A DNA stretch of 44,248 nucleotides from an uncultured Bacteroidales bacterium (GCA_900315705.1 ONAB01000024.1:1-44248), one strand, 5' to 3'; counted from the stretch's first letter, positions 17,525 to 25,926 are shown. The notes: generated from the sequence alone by a model not told the origin. Numbers and translations: made by a program.

Positions 17525-18457
17525 TTATTTCAAGGTGAAGGAACTTTCGCCGAGCATCTGGTCGTCGGTGAAGATCTGCACGATGTATCTTCCCTTGATG
17601 GCCTTGTCGTCGGAAGGGATATCCCACGTCAAGGTGACATTCTGGGCCGCGTTGTTGTAGTTGACCACCGCCTTGGAGGAGTACTGGAGGCGCTGGCCGT
17701 TGTGCACGAAGGAGAACGAGTCGGAAGAGCCCGGCGTGAGCACCTTGCCCGTGCCCGGCACGGCGATGCGGCAGTACACGTTGACGGGACCCGGCTCGAT
17801 GAGGGAGTTCTCACCCAGCACAAAAGAGGTCTTGATGCGTTTCGCACGCGTGGCTTTGTCGGTCAACTCCTCGTCGCCCTTGGCCTTGACGTTGTAGGCG
17901 CCACTGTGCACACTGTATGCTTTGAACACAGCAGCATTGTTGATCTTGCTGGTCAAATCCTCGTTCGACTTCTGGATGTTGGCCTTGTCCTGGCGCTCCT
18001 GCTCCAAATCGGCCTTCACCTGCGTGTTTTCATCCTTCAGTTGCTGGTTTTCCTGATAAAGCTTGTCCATCTCCTTGACATACTCCTGGGAGATGTTCTG
18101 CAAACGCGCCAGCTGCTTCTTGATGCGGTTGTAGTCGGCCTGCGTGGCGATGAGGTGCTCAATCTCGGCGGCATTGGCCATAATGATGCTGTCCTTTTCG
18201 GTCATCTGTTCAGCCAAATCGCCGTATTGGGCCTTGATGCGCTCGTGCTCTGCCAAAAGCGCATCCAACTCGCTTTGCAGTTCGTTGTTGGATGTCTCTA
18301 TCTTCACATACTCCTTGTTCATCACCGGCTTGGCGAAGAATCCGAAATAAAGAGTGGAGACTAAAAAGAGTCCGGCGAGCGCGCCTAAAGCAATCACCCA
18401 TTTCTTCAGGGGATTGTTTTCCTGTTGAGGTTTTGAATTATTGTTGGTAGTTTCCAT
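17525..18457 (-). CDS. Membrane-anchored coiled-coil protein of unknown function
   Basis: 310 residues, no named family recognised. A polar N-tail rich in Asn/Gln is followed by one transmembrane helix (WVIALGALAGLFLVSTLYFGFF, about 20-41) and a long coiled coil (about 55-170, e.g. QENQQLKDENTQVKADLEQE). A C-terminal beta domain (about 175-310) includes RAKRIKTSFVLGENSLIEPG and ends in QIFTDDQMLGESSFTLK. The topology suggests an inner-membrane protein with a periplasmic rod and globular head. It heads the cluster leading to nusB, yajC and coaE, which hints at a housekeeping envelope role. No clear -7 box was seen in the 67 bp after the phosphatase gene, so it may depend on read-through. Confidence 0.8.
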   Translation of the reverse strand: METTNNNSKPQQENNPLKKWVIALGALAGLFLVSTLYFGFFAKPVMNKEYVKIETSNNELQSELDALLAEHERIKAQYGDLAEQMTEKDSIIMANAAEIEHLIATQADYNRIKKQLARLQNISQEYVKEMDKLYQENQQLKDENTQVKADLEQERQDKANIQKSNEDLTSKINNAAVFKAYSVHSGAYNVKAKGDEELTDKATRAKRIKTSFVLGENSLIEPGPVNVYCRIAVPGTGKVLTPGSSDSFSFVHNGQRLQYSSKAVVNYNNAAQNVTLTWDIPSDDKAIKGRYIVQIFTDDQMLGESSFTLK

Positions 18458-18524
18458 TATGTATTGTTTTTTATTATTTTCGTGAATTTATGTAACGAAT
18501 CCTGTTTTATTAAATTGTATTCAA

Positions 18525-20174
18525 CTAATTTTTTAACTCAAGCCAAATCCGAAGTGTTTTTGGCAAATAAAACGTCTTGTTAATCGGAAAATAGATGATG
18601 ACGGAATTAAGTTCCGATTTTTGCTTGTTTTGTATCACATAATTGGTAAAACTCTCCACCACTAACGTTTTTTTCTTGTTTTTCACCGTCAGACGGTACT
18701 GATAAGGGGCCAAACTGTCGATTTTGTACTCCAATCCTTCAAAAACCTCGCGGTGGTCAGCGTAGTTGTCATCCGTCAATTCCTCCAGCGCATTTGCCGA
18801 CAGGCCCATCTGCTCGCGGATGTAATGATTCAGTTGGATATTAGTATTGATACCCCGAAGCTCTTTACCCTGCGGATGGTACATCGCAGTGAAAACATCC
18901 TCCGCCGTGTGACCAAACGTCGTGAACCCGAAATAGGTGCGCCCGTAAATCACCTGCGAGAGCATCTTGACCAAGGAGAGATTGTTCTTGCGCTCCTCTT
19001 TGGAAAGGGTTGACTTGTCATAATCCCGGGCACTTTGCAGATATTCGGTCTCCGCATCCTGCAACTCAATGCCGAAAAACTCCCGGAAAAGCCCAGGCCA
19101 TTCGGAAGTTTCCACCTTCTTCATCTTTTTGGCCATCGTGGTGGTGGTGATAGTATATGAATCCAGCGGCTCCATAATCTGCTGCAGGGAGAGTCTGTCG
19201 TAACCATTGTTCGACTTGGTGTTGCCGATGGTCAGAGCGCTGTTGCCGTGGTCGGGGAGCACCACAATGAGGGTGTGCCCGTCCTTTTCGGCAAACTGCT
19301 GGGCCACGTGGAAGGCCTCGTCAAAGGCCAAAAACTCGGTGATGGCGCCCTTGGCATCGTTGTCGTGTGCGGCCCAGTCCACCTTACTGCCCTCAATCAT
19401 CAGGAAAAAGCCGTCGGGGTCGGCGGAGAGCAAGTCGAGTGCCTTTTGCGTCATCTCGGCCAGCGACGGAGTAGTCTTGGGGTCGCGCTCCATATCGTAG
19501 GGCATCGAATGCTTGCCGAAAAGTGCCCACATCGGGGCCTTTTGGCACTTTTTCATCCCTTCGAAATCGTCAAAATAGAGACTATAACCATTCTCTTTCA
19601 GGAAATCTTTGTCGCTTTCGCGAACATATTCAGTACCACCGGAAATCACCACATCCACCATATTATGGACCACTTGCGGGGCGATGATGCCGTATTTGCC
19701 GCGATCGTATGAGTGGGCAGCGCAGTCGGCAGGGGTAGCGTGCGGGAACTCGCAAGTGACCACCAGGCCGGTGGACTTGCCCTGCAATTGCTTGGCCGCC
19801 TCCATCAGTGTGGCCAGGGGCTGGTAGGCGCGCGAAGCGTCCACGGGAAACAGGTCGTGGTCGGTTTTCACCGGATAGGTGGAGACAAAGCCCGTCTGGG
19901 AAGGATAGCCCGTCATATAGCAAGAGGTGGTCGGGGCCGAATCACCGATGGGGGCATCGGAAGAACAGGTACGGGTCAGTCCTGTGACGAAAGCGTCGAG
20001 ATATAGGTAATTTTGAGAAGGATCGTGATAGGTTTTATACCATCGGGCAGCCGACAATAAACTTGTGGAGGTGCCGTCTGTAATCATCAGAATCACATTT
20101 TTCACATCATTGGTCTGGCCAAAAGATGCTATTGTCAACAATAACAATAAGTTATAAAGAACAAATCTTCTCAT
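18525..20174 (-). CDS. Secreted alkaline phosphatase
   Basis: 549 residues from the chosen ATG at 20174, which begins MRRFVLYNLLLLLTIASFGQ, a clean signal peptide. The frame stays open further upstream, but that part runs through the promoter and antisense to the Nif3-like gene. Metal and active-site features of the alkaline phosphatase superfamily are VILMITDGTS (Asp about 33), GDSAPTTSCYMTGY (nucleophile Ser/Thr at about 79-84), EGSKVDWAAHDND and VVLPDHGNSAL. It releases phosphate from organic esters in the periplasm or at the surface. It is divergent from the Nif3-like gene. No pho-box type site was recognised. Confidence 0.9.
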   Translation of the reverse strand: MRRFVLYNLLLLLTIASFGQTNDVKNVILMITDGTSTSLLSAARWYKTYHDPSQNYLYLDAFVTGLTRTCSSDAPIGDSAPTTSCYMTGYPSQTGFVSTYPVKTDHDLFPVDASRAYQPLATLMEAAKQLQGKSTGLVVTCEFPHATPADCAAHSYDRGKYGIIAPQVVHNMVDVVISGGTEYVRESDKDFLKENGYSLYFDDFEGMKKCQKAPMWALFGKHSMPYDMERDPKTTPSLAEMTQKALDLLSADPDGFFLMIEGSKVDWAAHDNDAKGAITEFLAFDEAFHVAQQFAEKDGHTLIVVLPDHGNSALTIGNTKSNNGYDRLSLQQIMEPLDSYTITTTTMAKKMKKVETSEWPGLFREFFGIELQDAETEYLQSARDYDKSTLSKEERKNNLSLVKMLSQVIYGRTYFGFTTFGHTAEDVFTAMYHPQGKELRGINTNIQLNHYIREQMGLSANALEELTDDNYADHREVFEGLEYKIDSLAPYQYRLTVKNKKKTLVVESFTNYVIQNKQKSELNSVIIYFPINKTFYLPKTLRIWLELKN

Positions 20175-20197
20175 AAACGTTCCTTTTATAAAGCGTG

Positions 20198-20223
20198 CAA
20201 AAGTACAAAAATTTGTATTTTTG
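20198..20223. promoter_or_regulatory. Divergent -7 boxes for the phosphatase and the Nif3-like gene
   Basis: On the minus strand TACTTTTG (20205 down to 20198) followed by CACGC lies 23 bases before the phosphatase ATG. On the plus strand TATTTTTG (20216-20223) followed by CGGCT lies 21 bases before the Nif3-like ATG. The two boxes are only 10 bp apart, so polymerases on the two promoters must compete. Confidence 0.7.
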
Positions 20224-20244
20224 CGGCTTAAAAAAATAAGCACA

Positions 20245-21036
20245 ATGAAGATTATTGACGTTACCCAGTATTTGGAAGAGCGATTTCCGCTCTGTTTGCA
20301 AGAAGATTTCGACAATTGCGGCGTGCAGTGCGGCGATGTGGAGCAGGAGATTACCGGCGCGCTGGTCTGTTTCGAGATGTCCGACAAGGTCATCGACGAG
20401 GCCCTCGAGATGGGCGCCAACCTGGTAATTTCGCACCACCCGCTGATTTTGCGGCGCGGCATCTGCAAGATTGAACCCAAGGACCGCGTGGGCAAGATCA
20501 TCTGCAAAGCGCTGGCTCACAATATGGTGCTCTATTCGATGCACACCAACATCGACAGTGTGGCGGGCGGCGGCAACGACGCCTTCGCCGAGCGGCTCGG
20601 ACTGGAGAATACGGAGGTGCTGGTGAACAGCGCCTGCGCACTGGAAGGCAAGCACGGACTGGGCCGCGTGGGAACGCTCCCCGCCGAAATGGACGCGATG
20701 GACTTCCTCCACTACGTCAAGGAGCGTATGGGGCTGCAGACCCTGCGCTACTATGGTGACACGTCGCGCCCCGTGCGGCGCGTGGCCCTGTGCGGCGGCG
20801 GTGGCTCCTCCTTCATCGAGAACGCCCTCGCCGCGGGCGCCGACGCTTACGTCACCGGCGACATCAAATACCACGACTTTTTCCGCGCTAACCGAAAGAT
20901 GCTCATCGTCGATATCGGACACTATGAAGGTGAATACTTTATTAAAGAAATTATTCATAAGGCACTTAAAGAAAAATTTAGTACTTTTGCCGCCTCTATT
21001 TCTAAAATGGATATTTTGGAAATTTTGTACTTATAA
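20245..21036 (+). CDS. Nif3-like dinuclear metal centre protein (short form)
   Basis: 263 residues from ATG 20245. A TTG further upstream lies inside the -7 box and is not a start. Metal-binding motifs of the NIF3/YbgI/YqfO family are ISHHPLI (about 67), MHTNIDSVAGGGND (about 103) and the C-terminal DIGHYEGE. Many Firmicutes and Bacteroidota homologues carry an inserted PII/CutA-like domain and reach about 365 residues; this one lacks the insert and is the short core type. Function is unsettled (GTP cyclohydrolase-type or housekeeping roles have been proposed). It precedes the zinc-ribbon protein, a pairing common in Bacteroidota. Confidence 0.9.
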   Translation: MKIIDVTQYLEERFPLCLQEDFDNCGVQCGDVEQEITGALVCFEMSDKVIDEALEMGANLVISHHPLILRRGICKIEPKDRVGKIICKALAHNMVLYSMHTNIDSVAGGGNDAFAERLGLENTEVLVNSACALEGKHGLGRVGTLPAEMDAMDFLHYVKERMGLQTLRYYGDTSRPVRRVALCGGGGSSFIENALAAGADAYVTGDIKYHDFFRANRKMLIVDIGHYEGEYFIKEIIHKALKEKFSTFAASISKMDILEILYL

Positions 21037-21066
21037 ATTTGATACTTAAATAATTAGATACTTGTT

Positions 21067-22122
21067 ATGGCGAAGAAAAAAGTTACCGAAGAGGAAGTTG
21101 TGACCCCCGTTGAGGAGAATGCCACGGAAACTACGGCCTCCAAGACCAAAAAAGTGGCCCCGAAAAAAGTGACCCCGAAAACCACCACCAAGAAAGAGCC
21201 GGTCAAAAAGACCGCAGCCAAAAAGGAAACCGCCGTGGAACCTGAAAACCCCGTCGTGGTGGAGGTGACGGAAACTCCCGCCGATTCCGTTGCAAAAAAC
21301 ATTGAGAATGATGTGGAAGTGGCCACCACCCGCGATATCATCGAGGTTAAAAAACACGAAACTGACTCCGGACGCTCCGAGGAGATCACCATCGAGCAAA
21401 AACTGCTCTCTCTCTATCATCTCCAGCAAATCTGCTCCAAAATCGACGACATCCGCATCATCCGCGGTGAATTGCCTGAGGAAATCCGCGACAAAGAGGA
21501 CGAATGCGAGGGCAAACGCACCCGTATCGCCAACCTTACACAGGAAATCAACATCCTCCGACAGAAAATCGCCGACGAGACCTCCCAAAAAGAGGAGGCC
21601 AACGCTGCCATCAAAAAATATCAGGAACAACAAAACAACGTCCGCAACAACCGCGAATACGAATCCCTGAACAAGGAAATCAGCTATCAACAACTCGTTA
21701 TTCTCGACGCAGACAAGAAAAAAAACAAATTCGAAGCTGAAATCGCAGAGAGAGAAACCAAAATCGCAGAAACCCAGACCTCTCTGACCGAACAGGAAGA
21801 GATTCTCTCCCAAAAGAAAGCCGAGCTGGATGTCATCGTGGCCGACACCGAGAAAGAGGAGGCCGAACTCCTTGAAAAGGCCGAGACCGTCAAGGCCGAC
21901 ATCGACCAACGCCTGCTCACCGCCTTCGAGCGTATCCGCAAGAACGCCCACAACGGCTTGGCCATCGTCAAGATTGAGCGTGACGCCTGCGGTGGCTGCT
22001 TCAGCAAAATCCCGCCCCAACGCCAGCTTGACATTGCCCTCCACAAGAAAATCATCGTCTGCGAGGCCTGCGGCCGTATCTTTATCGACGATAAACTCGT
22101 TCAAAGAGAACAAGAACAATAA
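21067..22122 (+). CDS. Coiled-coil C4 zinc-ribbon protein with basic low-complexity N-terminus
   Basis: 351 residues. The first ~75 are low complexity, rich in Lys, Thr, Ala, Pro and Glu (e.g. KKVAPKKVTPKTTTKKEPVK). A long antiparallel-type coiled coil (about 105-300) follows, then a C-terminal zinc ribbon with CGGCFSKIPPQ and CEACGRIF, giving four Cys (CxxC...CxxC). This is the DUF164/zf-RING_7 family, thought to bind nucleic acid or act as a chaperone-like factor; the exact role is unknown. The basic tail is an addition relative to the core family. It lies 30 bases after the Nif3-like gene and ends at a strong terminator. Confidence 0.88.
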   Translation: MAKKKVTEEEVVTPVEENATETTASKTKKVAPKKVTPKTTTKKEPVKKTAAKKETAVEPENPVVVEVTETPADSVAKNIENDVEVATTRDIIEVKKHETDSGRSEEITIEQKLLSLYHLQQICSKIDDIRIIRGELPEEIRDKEDECEGKRTRIANLTQEINILRQKIADETSQKEEANAAIKKYQEQQNNVRNNREYESLNKEISYQQLVILDADKKKNKFEAEIAERETKIAETQTSLTEQEEILSQKKAELDVIVADTEKEEAELLEKAETVKADIDQRLLTAFERIRKNAHNGLAIVKIERDACGGCFSKIPPQRQLDIALHKKIIVCEACGRIFIDDKLVQREQEQ

Positions 22123-22123
22123 C

Positions 22124-22159
22124 AAAAAAGGTGAAAGCGTTGACTTTCACCTTTTTTTT
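22124..22159. terminator. Bidirectional terminator between the zinc-ribbon gene and miaB
   Basis: AAAAAAGGTGAAAG (22124-22137) pairs with CTTTCACCTTTTTT (from 22144) around a 6-nt loop. The A-run on one side and T-run on the other let it work for both convergent genes. It overlaps the last bases of the miaB stop codon. Confidence 0.9.
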
Positions 22160-23477
22160 ATTCTATCACCTCGCCAAAAAGCGTAGCCGGTGTGCAGTCG
22201 TGGACAACCACCTCCACGTAATCGCCCGGCTTGGCTTGCCCGCACGGGAATATCACCACTTTGTTTTGGCTGTTGCGCCCGTACAGCTGGTCCTCTGAGC
22301 GCTTGGAGGCGCCCTCCACCAGAATCTGGAAACGCTTGCCCACATCACGGCGGTTGCTGATGGCCGACAACTCGCCCTGCAGGGCGATGATCTCCTCCAA
22401 ACGGCGCGTCTTCACCTCATCGGGCACATCATCCGCGTAGCGCTTGGCCGACAGCGTGCCGCCGCGCTCCGAATACTTGAACATATAGGCATACTCGTAG
22501 CCCACCTCGTGCATAATGTCGAGCGTCTGCAGGTGGTCCTCCTCCGTCTCGCCGCAAAAACCGGCGATGATATCGGTGGAGATGGCGCAATCGGGCATCA
22601 GCGACTTGATTTTCTGCACGCGCTGCATATAATAGTCGCGGGTATAGCTGCGGTTCATCCGCTTCAGCACGGCATCGCTGCCCGACTGCACGGGCAGGTG
22701 AATATATTTGCAAATATTGTCGTAACGGGCAATGGTCTCTATCAGCTCGTCGGAGATATCCTTGGGATGGGAAGTGGCGAAACGCACCCGCAAATCGGGC
22801 GACATACCGGCCACAGTGGCCATCAGCTTGGCAAAGGTCATCTCCTCCCCACCCTCGTTCCAATGGTACGAGTTCACATTCTGGCCCAAAAGGGTGACCT
22901 CCTTGAAGCCGTCGCGCAGCAGCTGCTCCACCTCGGCGAGGATGGTCTTGGGACTGCGGCTGCGCTCGCGCCCGCGGGTATAGGGCACCACACAATAGGA
23001 GCAGAAATTATTGCAGCCGCGCATAATGGAGACGAAAGCGGAAACGCCGTTCACATCGTAGCGCACCGGCAGGATGTCCTCGTAAGTCTCCTCTTCGGAA
23101 AGCATCACGTTGAACTGCGGCCCGCTCTGGCGCGCCTCTGCGATGAGTTGCGGCAGAGAGCGATAGGCATCGGGGCCGGCAATGAAGTCGAGCACCGGCT
23201 CGGTTTCAAGCAGCTCCTCCTTCATCCGCTCGGCCATACAACCCAGCAAACCCACTTGCAGGTCGCGTCTTTTTTTCTTGAGCGCCTCCAATTCCTGCAG
23301 ACGTTTGTGGATTCTTTGCTCGGCTTTGTCGCGGATGGAACAAGTGTTAATGAGAATCAAATCCGCCTCGTTTACATCGCCAGTCAAGGCGAAAATATCC
23401 TTAAGAATGGATGCAACAACCTCACTATCAGCGAAATTCATCTGGCATCCGTATGTTTCTATGTATAGTTTTTTCAT
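22158..23477 (-). CDS. miaB: tRNA-2-methylthio-N6-dimethylallyladenosine synthase
   Basis: Radical-SAM methylthiotransferase that converts i6A37 to ms2i6A37 in tRNAs reading UNN codons. 439 residues, full length. The N-terminal UPF0004 domain has its three cluster cysteines in ETYGCQMNFADSE, INTCSIRDKAE and VGLLGCMAERM. The radical SAM core carries RGCNNFCSYCVVPYTRGRER (CxxxCxxC). The C-terminal TRAM domain (about 375-437) is present. The ATG lies only 5 bases after a -7 box, so the mRNA is probably leaderless. Confidence 0.96.
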   Translation of the reverse strand: MKKLYIETYGCQMNFADSEVVASILKDIFALTGDVNEADLILINTCSIRDKAEQRIHKRLQELEALKKKRRDLQVGLLGCMAERMKEELLETEPVLDFIAGPDAYRSLPQLIAEARQSGPQFNVMLSEEETYEDILPVRYDVNGVSAFVSIMRGCNNFCSYCVVPYTRGRERSRSPKTILAEVEQLLRDGFKEVTLLGQNVNSYHWNEGGEEMTFAKLMATVAGMSPDLRVRFATSHPKDISDELIETIARYDNICKYIHLPVQSGSDAVLKRMNRSYTRDYYMQRVQKIKSLMPDCAISTDIIAGFCGETEEDHLQTLDIMHEVGYEYAYMFKYSERGGTLSAKRYADDVPDEVKTRRLEEIIALQGELSAISNRRDVGKRFQILVEGASKRSEDQLYGRNSQNKVVIFPCGQAKPGDYVEVVVHDCTPATLFGEVIE

Positions 23478-23482
23478 AGATG

Positions 23483-23490
23483 CAAAGGTA
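23483..23490 (-). promoter_or_regulatory. -7 box of miaB, predicting a leaderless mRNA
   Basis: On the minus strand TACCTTTG is followed by CATCT and then the miaB ATG. The G of the box is 5 bases before the ATG, so a transcript starting at the usual distance would begin at or next to the start codon. Confidence 0.65.
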
Positions 23491-23570
23491 AAAAAATTTT
23501 TTTTCCTACTATTTAAACTTTAATAATCCTAAAAATTCTATTGTTTCTCGTTTTGTCACAATAATTTTTG

Positions 23571-23578
23571 TATTTTTG
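23571..23578 (+). promoter_or_regulatory. -7 box of the first InlB-repeat lipoprotein gene
   Basis: TATTTTTG followed by CAGCC, 53 bases before the ATG. The nearest -33-like TTTG (23552-23555) is spaced 15 bp, shorter than usual. Confidence 0.65.
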
Positions 23579-23631
23579 CAGCCTAAAATTTGAAACCTAT
23601 TAAATTTTTACAAACTTAAAACTACAACAAA

Positions 23632-24438
23632 ATGAAAAGACATCTTAGTTTGATTCTGATGGCCCTCGTTGCTGGTGCCATGATGTTCACCTCCTGCGGT
23701 AAGGAGCAATACACCATTACCGTTGGTGTCAACGATCCTGCTATGGGTTCCGCTACCGGTGGCGGCAAATATGCTGTCAACACCGAAGTCACCCTCACCG
23801 CTACTGCCAACACTGGTTACGATTTCGTGGCTTGGAACGATGGCAACACCGACAATCCCCGCAAGGTTGTTGTGACCGGCGACGCTACCTACACCGCTAA
23901 CTTCCAACGTCACGTTGTGGAAGGCGCCACCATCTCCTTCCAAGGCAACACTTGGACTGCCGCCAACATCATTGGTGTCGACTTCACGAGTCAAAACTAC
24001 ATCACTTTCTACTACTACAAAACCGCTAACGACCAGAACGATATCTATGTCCGCGGTTGGCTGGAAAGCGTTGTGGGCACCTATGATTACGCTGGTGTCC
24101 AAGACTATATGGTTTACTGCGATCCCAACCAGACCTATTATGACGCTGAGGGTATTTTAAGCGAAGACGGTTCTACCGGCACCTATTACCTCTGGCAAGC
24201 AGACAGAAACTCCTTTGTGGAGAACATCACCGCTGTGGACCTCAACACCTACAAAATGTCCGCTACCTGGTCTGAAGAAATTTACAACCTCGAAGACTAC
24301 ATAGCTAACAATCAGTCTATTCCCGACAACACCTACACGTTGAGCTGTCAAATGGTCAATGCTACTTGGACTATGCAACAACCCTCCAAGAACGCCAGCA
24401 AAAAGGCCAACGCTCCCAAACTCGTGGCTGTTAAATAA
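23632..24438 (+). CDS. Lipoprotein with InlB B-type repeat, copy 1
   Basis: 268 residues. A lipoprotein signal peptide has lipobox MMFTSC (Cys about 23). One divergent InlB B-repeat / Listeria-Bacteroides repeat (about 26-85) follows: YTITVGVNDPAMGSATGGGK, TLTATANTGYDFVAWNDGNT, YTANFQ. The C-terminal domain (about 90-250) is not a named family; it has repeating aromatic beta strands such as TGTYYLWQADRNSFVENITA. Probably exported to the cell surface. It is a paralogue of the next gene; the two share layout and motifs throughout (NDIYVRGW / NDVYLRGS, SATWSEEIYNLEDY / SATWSENAFNLEDF). Confidence 0.85.
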   Translation: MKRHLSLILMALVAGAMMFTSCGKEQYTITVGVNDPAMGSATGGGKYAVNTEVTLTATANTGYDFVAWNDGNTDNPRKVVVTGDATYTANFQRHVVEGATISFQGNTWTAANIIGVDFTSQNYITFYYYKTANDQNDIYVRGWLESVVGTYDYAGVQDYMVYCDPNQTYYDAEGILSEDGSTGTYYLWQADRNSFVENITAVDLNTYKMSATWSEEIYNLEDYIANNQSIPDNTYTLSCQMVNATWTMQQPSKNASKKANAPKLVAVK

Positions 24439-24463
24439 GGATTTCCCTTTATAACCATACTCT

Positions 24464-24494
24464 AAAAAGGATCGCTTCGGCGGTCCTTTTTTTT
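24464..24494 (+). terminator. Intrinsic terminator with UUCG tetraloop
   Basis: AAAAAGGATCGC-TTCG-GCGGTCCTTTTTTTT: a 7-bp stem with one G-U pair closed by the very stable C(UUCG)G loop, then eight T. It ends the first lipoprotein transcript. Confidence 0.92.
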
Positions 24495-24516
24495 GTTTAA
24501 AAATATTGTCAAAACA

Positions 24517-24548
24517 TTTGGATGGAAAAAAGAAAATCTGTATTTTTG
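24517..24548 (+). promoter_or_regulatory. Near-consensus promoter of the second InlB-repeat lipoprotein gene
   Basis: -33 element TTTG (24517-24520), a 20-bp spacer, and -7 box TATTTTTG (24541-24548) followed by CAGCC. Together with 10173-10204 this is the best full match to the Bacteroidota promoter in the window. Confidence 0.8.
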
Positions 24549-24603
24549 CAGCCGATTCCATCTGTGAATCCTAAACCATTTATTAACCTATAACCCTATC
24601 AAA

Positions 24604-25395
24604 ATGAGAAGAAGTGCTTGTTTTATGACGATGGCATTGGCTGTCGCGATGCTGTTTTTCGCTTGCCACAATGAAAAATACACCATCACCGTCAACGTGA
24701 ACGACCCCGCTATGGGTACTGTCACCGGCGGCGGCGAGTTCAAGGAAAACACCCAAATCTCCATCGAAGCCAAAGCCAACGAGGGTTATATCTTCGTCTC
24801 CTGGACCGATGGTAACACCGACAACCCGCGCTCCGTCATCGTGACCAACAACGCCACCTACACGGCTATGTTCAAACCCCTCGGCGCCACCATCTCCTTT
24901 AACGGATTGTCCTGGACCGCCCAATCCTTCATCTGCGACAATATCACCGGCAACTATCTGCCAATTTACCTCTACAAAACCGCTGGCGACCAGAACGACG
25001 TTTATCTGCGCGGATCTATGATGAAAACCCCGGGCTCCTATACCTACGAAACCAGCGACGGCGACTTCTTCTCCTATTTGGATCCTACCCAAACCTGGAC
25101 CGACGTGGACGGCGTTCTCCCCAACAGCGAACCCGGCACCAACTACTATCTCTGGCAAGTCGATAAAAACTCTTTCGTGGAGACTGTGGAAGATGTGGAC
25201 CTCAACACCAAAACCATCTCGGCCACCTGGTCTGAAAATGCCTTCAATCTCGAGGATTTCGTCGCCCACAACAACCAACCCTCCACCTTCTACCCCATCA
25301 CCTGCGAAATGATCAAAGCCGAATGGGAATGGAACAACGCCACCAAACAGGCACCCCTGAAGTACTCTTCCAATGGGTTGCTCAAAGTGCAATAA
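24604..25395 (+). CDS. Lipoprotein with InlB B-type repeat, copy 2
   Basis: 263 residues. The signal peptide MRRSACFMTMALAVAMLFFAC has its lipobox Cys at about 21. A B-repeat follows (YTITVNVNDPAMGTVTGGGE ... YIFVSWTDGNTDNPRSV ... YTAMFK), then the same uncharacterised C-terminal domain as copy 1 (TNYYLWQVDKNSFVETVEDV). Unlike copy 1 it lacks the Lys-rich C-terminal tail and ends SNGLLKVQ. Each copy has its own promoter and terminator, so they are separately expressed duplicates. The substrate or partner is unknown. Confidence 0.85.
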   Translation: MRRSACFMTMALAVAMLFFACHNEKYTITVNVNDPAMGTVTGGGEFKENTQISIEAKANEGYIFVSWTDGNTDNPRSVIVTNNATYTAMFKPLGATISFNGLSWTAQSFICDNITGNYLPIYLYKTAGDQNDVYLRGSMMKTPGSYTYETSDGDFFSYLDPTQTWTDVDGVLPNSEPGTNYYLWQVDKNSFVETVEDVDLNTKTISATWSENAFNLEDFVAHNNQPSTFYPITCEMIKAEWEWNNATKQAPLKYSSNGLLKVQ

Positions 25396-25421
25396 TTTTA
25401 TTGTTTACCATAATCAATATT

Positions 25422-25449
25422 AAAGAGACTGTTTCAAGTCTCTTTTTTT
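25422..25449 (+). terminator. Terminator placed 6 bp before the next start codon
   Basis: AAAGAGACT (25422-25430) and AGTCTCTTT around GTTTCA, followed by a run of seven T. It closes the second lipoprotein gene, but the next ATG is at 25456 and no TAnnTTTG box lies between. The downstream gene can therefore be expressed only by read-through, or from a promoter not recognised here. Confidence 0.85.
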
Positions 25450-25455
25450 ACCTCT

Positions 25456-25920
25456 ATGAAAAAACATTTTTCCTTTATACTGTGCTTTTCCGCACTGGCA
25501 CTCCTTTTGGCGGGGTGCGACCGCAACGAAAAACAAGCCCGCAAAGTGGGCTACAACTACGCATACGCTATGGCCAACTACCGGGTGCAGGAGGCCGCCC
25601 AATACGCCACAGAAGAGACTAAAAACACCACGTTGGTGATAGCTCAGCGCCTCACCGATGCCGTGGGTGAAGAGTATATCAAATCGGATACCCCCGCCAA
25701 AGTGGAGATTGTGAAGGTTAACCGTATTGACGACACCACCACCGTGATCGATTTCATCAAAAACACCCCCATCAAAAAAGATGTCAAGTTTTCCTCGCTG
25801 ATACGCAAGCGCAACGGTCGGTGGCTGGTGCACGATACCATCCCCACCCATAACGACACGGAAATGACCGGAACAATGGAGCCTTCGGTCACAAAAAATA
25901 TTTCTGTCTCTAAGAAATAA
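25456..25920 (+). CDS. Small lipoprotein, NTF2/DUF4878-like fold suspected
   Basis: 154 residues. The signal peptide has lipobox LLLAGC (Cys about 21). The mature part resembles small secreted NTF2-like lipoproteins of Bacteroidota: an N-terminal helix (NYAYAMANYRVQEAAQYATE), a second helix, then strands VEIVKVNRIDDTTTVIDF and FSSLIRKRNGRWLVHDTIP. Function unknown. The start lies directly after a terminator T-run (25441-25449). Confidence 0.75.
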   Translation: MKKHFSFILCFSALALLLAGCDRNEKQARKVGYNYAYAMANYRVQEAAQYATEETKNTTLVIAQRLTDAVGEEYIKSDTPAKVEIVKVNRIDDTTTVIDFIKNTPIKKDVKFSSLIRKRNGRWLVHDTIPTHNDTEMTGTMEPSVTKNISVSKK

Positions 25921-25926
25921 AAAAAA

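Noticed and set aside
17027-18364. 445-codon plus-strand frame across nusB and the coiled-coil gene
   Set aside because: It spans the junction of two genes read on the other strand and has no domain features.
20175-20507. N-terminal extension of the alkaline phosphatase
   Set aside because: The extra codons run antisense through the Nif3-like gene and the promoters. A proper signal peptide starts at 20174.
21046-22125. 359-codon frame antisense to the zinc-ribbon gene
   Set aside because: Phe/Leu/Gly-rich mirror of a Lys/Glu-rich coiled coil; not a real membrane protein.
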